Below are positions 33,584 to 35,323 of a stretch of DNA of 35,323 nt, piece by piece (positions within the stretch are counted from its first letter, which is position 1; each line of letters begins with the position of its first letter). The stretch comes from Nitrosopumilus sp. LS_AOA. GTDB lineage: Archaea > Thermoproteota > Nitrososphaeria > Nitrososphaerales > Nitrosopumilaceae. The translations under genes and the position numbers were made by a program. The notes under the pieces are model-generated. The model did no database searches, was not told where the DNA came from, and saw nothing but the letters and a program-made list of their open reading frames with translations. The DNA lies in the NCBI GenBank assembly GCA_001543015.1, contig LFLC01000029.1:1-35323 (forward strand), read 5' to 3'.

Positions 33584-34252
33584 TTATTTTAATTTATCAT
33601 CTAATTCATCATCTTCTAATCCTTCATCAAATTTTATCTTAGTTAATGGGACTTTACTTACCGGAATAAACAATGCAATTAATCCTGCGATTTTGATTAT
33701 CATTGATGCAGGATATAACAATGAATCTGGGAACATAAATGAATACCATCCTAAAAATTCACCTAACGCTAAGAATGCTAATCCTACAGAAACTGAAATT
33801 GCACCTTTGTTTTTATTTTCAAAATATGATAACATTGTTTCAATGGCACCATATACTAACAAAATAAATGACACTGATCTAAAAATATGTTCTAGTTGAA
33901 CAGATGAAACTAAAAATAATGGAATAAATCCAACTGATCTAAAATAATTTGATTTTGGAAAAAATGATTTTATACTATGTGAAAATGCTATGAAGAAATA
34001 TCCAACTGTCTGTATTACAATTCCAACAGTTTGAATCCATCTCTCGATGTTACCTGATTTTATAACAAAGTCTTCTACCATGTATCCTGCCCATATTACA
34101 AAAAATCCGGCACTAATTGAAAAAAATGCTAATGTTAATCTAAATAATGTTGGACTACCTGTATTTCTAAATCCAATTAATGACATTATTCCTATGGCAA
34201 GTCCTACCAAAAATCCTATCAAATTAAGAATATTTTCTAATAAAAATTCCAA
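33584..34252 (-). CDS. Multi-pass membrane protein
   Basis: 222 residues with about six or seven membrane helices between residues ~5 and ~205 and a charged cytoplasmic tail (KIKFDEGLEDDELDDKLK). Small loops and periodic aromatic residues (FLGWYSFMF) give it the look of a sensory or transport membrane domain, but no conserved motif is recognised. TTG at 34252 is the start. Unknown role. Confidence 0.7.
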   Translation of the reverse strand: MEFLLENILNLIGFLVGLAIGIMSLIGFRNTGSPTLFRLTLAFFSISAGFFVIWAGYMVEDFVIKSGNIERWIQTVGIVIQTVGYFFIAFSHSIKSFFPKSNYFRSVGFIPLFLVSSVQLEHIFRSVSFILLVYGAIETMLSYFENKNKGAISVSVGLAFLALGEFLGWYSFMFPDSLLYPASMIIKIAGLIALFIPVSKVPLTKIKFDEGLEDDELDDKLK

Positions 34253-34312
34253 TTACGTTTAGAAACTCGTTAAGCTAATTATTTTAATCTGATGAATGAT
34301 TTCACAAGGTTG

Positions 34313-34522
34313 TTAATCCCAATCATCTAATGAACCAGCAGTTTGACCCTCAGTACTACCTGTATAGTCTCCTAGAATATCTGAATATTTTTCTTCATTA
34401 TGTGCTACAAATTTAATATATTCACCATAACTCATATCCAAACCACATGAATCACATGTCACAGAAGTAAAATCCATTGTTAATTCAGCATTTTCTTTAC
34501 ATTTTGGGCATATTATCTTCAT
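34313..34522 (-). CDS. Small zinc-ribbon protein
   Basis: 69 residues. CPKC at residues 5-8 and CDSC at 23-26 form a zinc ribbon; the C-terminal half is acidic. ATG at 34522. No partner is obvious, but it is the first of a set of small Cys-rich genes (34313-35150). Role unknown. Confidence 0.75.
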   Translation of the reverse strand: MKIICPKCKENAELTMDFTSVTCDSCGLDMSYGEYIKFVAHNEEKYSDILGDYTGSTEGQTAGSLDDWD

Positions 34523-34635
34523 GAATATTTTTTGTTATTGTTAATTATTTACTTTACCTTCAAAACGTTGTTAATTCTTGACTAATTTTGAATTATCTTT
34601 GATGATAAATTTCTTGAAATGCTTTTTTAGATATT

Positions 34636-34797
34636 TTACACTCTTACTAATTTTGGTAAATTTCTAGTCAATCGAATTCTATTTTGTCTAATAAGCTCAG
34701 TTGGATCGATTTCACTGGTTCCTGCACCATTACATGTTTTACATCCAAATTTGTTCACTCTACCAGTCCCTTTACAATTCTCACATTGAATATTCAT
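34636..34797 (-). CDS. Microprotein with a DnaJ-type CxxCxGxG zinc finger
   Basis: 53 residues from the ATG at 34797. CENCKGTG (5-12) and CKTCNGAG (19-26) are the classic cysteine-rich repeats of DnaJ. There is no J domain. The rest is a basic tail, ELIRQNRIRLTRNLPKLVRV. It is a stand-alone zinc finger that may bind peptides or RNA. The motif makes a chance frame very unlikely. Confidence 0.82.
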   Translation of the reverse strand: MNIQCENCKGTGRVNKFGCKTCNGAGTSEIDPTELIRQNRIRLTRNLPKLVRV

Positions 34798-34871
34798 AAC
34801 AAAATTTCCTTTTTCTAGTTAATAACATGGTGTTCCAAAAAAATAAAAAGAGTCTTTTAGCCATTAATTTT

Positions 34872-35150
34872 ATGAGTAGAACTTGTACAAAATGTAAGAA
34901 TTCCATTCCTGATGATGAAGATCTAGGCGTTGTGGCTGAAAAATATCCTACATGCAAAAAATGTTGGGCTGAATGGAAAGAATATCAAATAATGGTGATG
35001 AATGAAATGAAACTTGACATGTCTATGCTTGATCACCGAAAATTATTAAAAAAACACGAAAAAATCTTTGTTGGTGTTTTAACTGCTGAAGGTGAAATAA
35101 TTGATTACTCAAATGAAGATAATAGAAATCCTGAAAAACCTCCAGAGTAA
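34872..35150 (+). CDS. Fe(II)-trafficking YggX-like small protein
   Basis: 92 residues from the ATG at 34872 (a longer reading begins at 34827). CTKC (residues 5-8) and CKKC (28-31) could bind zinc. Then comes WAEWKEYQIMVMNEMKLDMS and RKLLKKHEKIFVGVL, which follows the YggX order: AWxxWxxxQTMLINExRLN...R.fL...M..FfFG. YggX family members guard Fe-S clusters from oxidative damage. A TATA-like stretch (34841-34850) about 26 bases upstream favours the shorter form. The YggX link is from motif order; the CxxC pairs are not in bacterial YggX. Confidence 0.7.
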   Translation: MSRTCTKCKNSIPDDEDLGVVAEKYPTCKKCWAEWKEYQIMVMNEMKLDMSMLDHRKLLKKHEKIFVGVLTAEGEIIDYSNEDNRNPEKPPE

Positions 35151-35323
35151 TTAAAATTTCAAGTGTTTTTTAGCATTATCTGGAATAACTAGCAATATTC
35201 TTCTTTTTTGCTCATTATCTAAATTATTGATAATTTTTTTGATTGCAGTTGAGATAACTTCTTTTTCATTTTCCTCTAATGATAAAAATACCTCTAAAAT
35301 TCCATCTAAATTGAAGGTGATCA
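35151..35323 (-). CDS. Partial gene running off the right end
   Basis: A minus-strand frame is open from the window end to the stop at 35153-35151. The last ~57 residues are visible and mostly helical (EENEKEVISTAIKKIINNL, ending LVIPDNAKKHLKF). No family recognised. It abuts the stop of the YggX-like gene, as is usual for convergent genes here. Confidence 0.6.
   Translation of the reverse strand, partial: ITFNLDGILEVFLSLEENEKEVISTAIKKIINNLDNEQKRRILLVIPDNAKKHLKF

Overview
The window is almost entirely the chromosome of an ammonia-oxidising-type thaumarchaeon (Nitrososphaerota, most like the AT-rich Nitrosopumilus lineage). The evidence is the combination of an archaeal histone, uS11 and eS17, RtcB, a CGI-121/KEOPS subunit, archaeal ValRS, PdxS/PdxT, HTH_45-type winged-helix regulators, plastocyanin-like blue-copper domains, intron-containing tRNAs without encoded CCA, many TTG/GTG starts and TATA boxes about 26 nt upstream of leaderless starts. 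The first ~0.9 kb is different. It carries a 2A-containing APE-endonuclease fragment of an animal-type non-LTR retrotransposon and, on the other strand, what looks like the last exon of a GCN20/ABCF3-type gene behind a splice acceptor. The simplest reading is animal (host) DNA joined to a thaumarchaeal contig near 862-960, as expected from a sponge or other invertebrate holobiont assembly.

Layout. 1-900: eukaryote-like DNA. 981-4863: Lrp-type RAM protein, two orphans and aconitase. 5004-9720: a 1309-residue secreted TSP3/Ig-like/cupredoxin protein overlapping a CFI-box membrane protein. 9736-9889: tRNA-Trp with two introns. 9980-12126: a membrane-anchored orphan and the pdxS-pdxT operon. 12137-15624 (minus): valS, a two-domain PTPS/QueD-like protein and a pterin carbinolamine dehydratase. 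15711-18602: small membrane protein, AsnB-like synthetase, purB and a small basic protein. 18683-20849: rtcB, a PDCD5-like gene and an orphan in an overlapping operon. 20846-24055: uS11, orphan, thiL-like kinase and phosphohexomutase. 24109-25962: tRNA-Thr, small membrane proteins, a wHTH regulator and Cys-rich metal-binding proteins. 26060-28830: a large hairpin, an AIPR-family defence-like gene and a retropepsin-like/DUF5678-like pair, with palindromic operators in the gaps. 29053-30637: cupredoxin, tRNA-Cys, histone and TatD. 30668-33028: eS17, a ubiquitin-fold/CGI-121 fusion, a THUMP protein and Sua5. 33110-35323: acidic microprotein, second wHTH, membrane protein and a run of small zinc proteins.

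How the parts connect. RtcB is the ligase expected to seal the two-intron tRNA-Trp. Sua5 and CGI-121 are both needed for tRNA t6A, and they face each other across a THUMP-domain RNA-binding gene. PTPS-like and PCD genes form a pterin pair. The blue-copper fold occurs twice, once free and once at the end of the giant surface protein. The most interesting candidates are the ubiquitin-like/CGI-121 fusion, the AIPR plus retropepsin-like locus with its shared palindromes, the 22-bp-stem hairpin at 26060-26121, and the eukaryote-archaeon junction at the left end.
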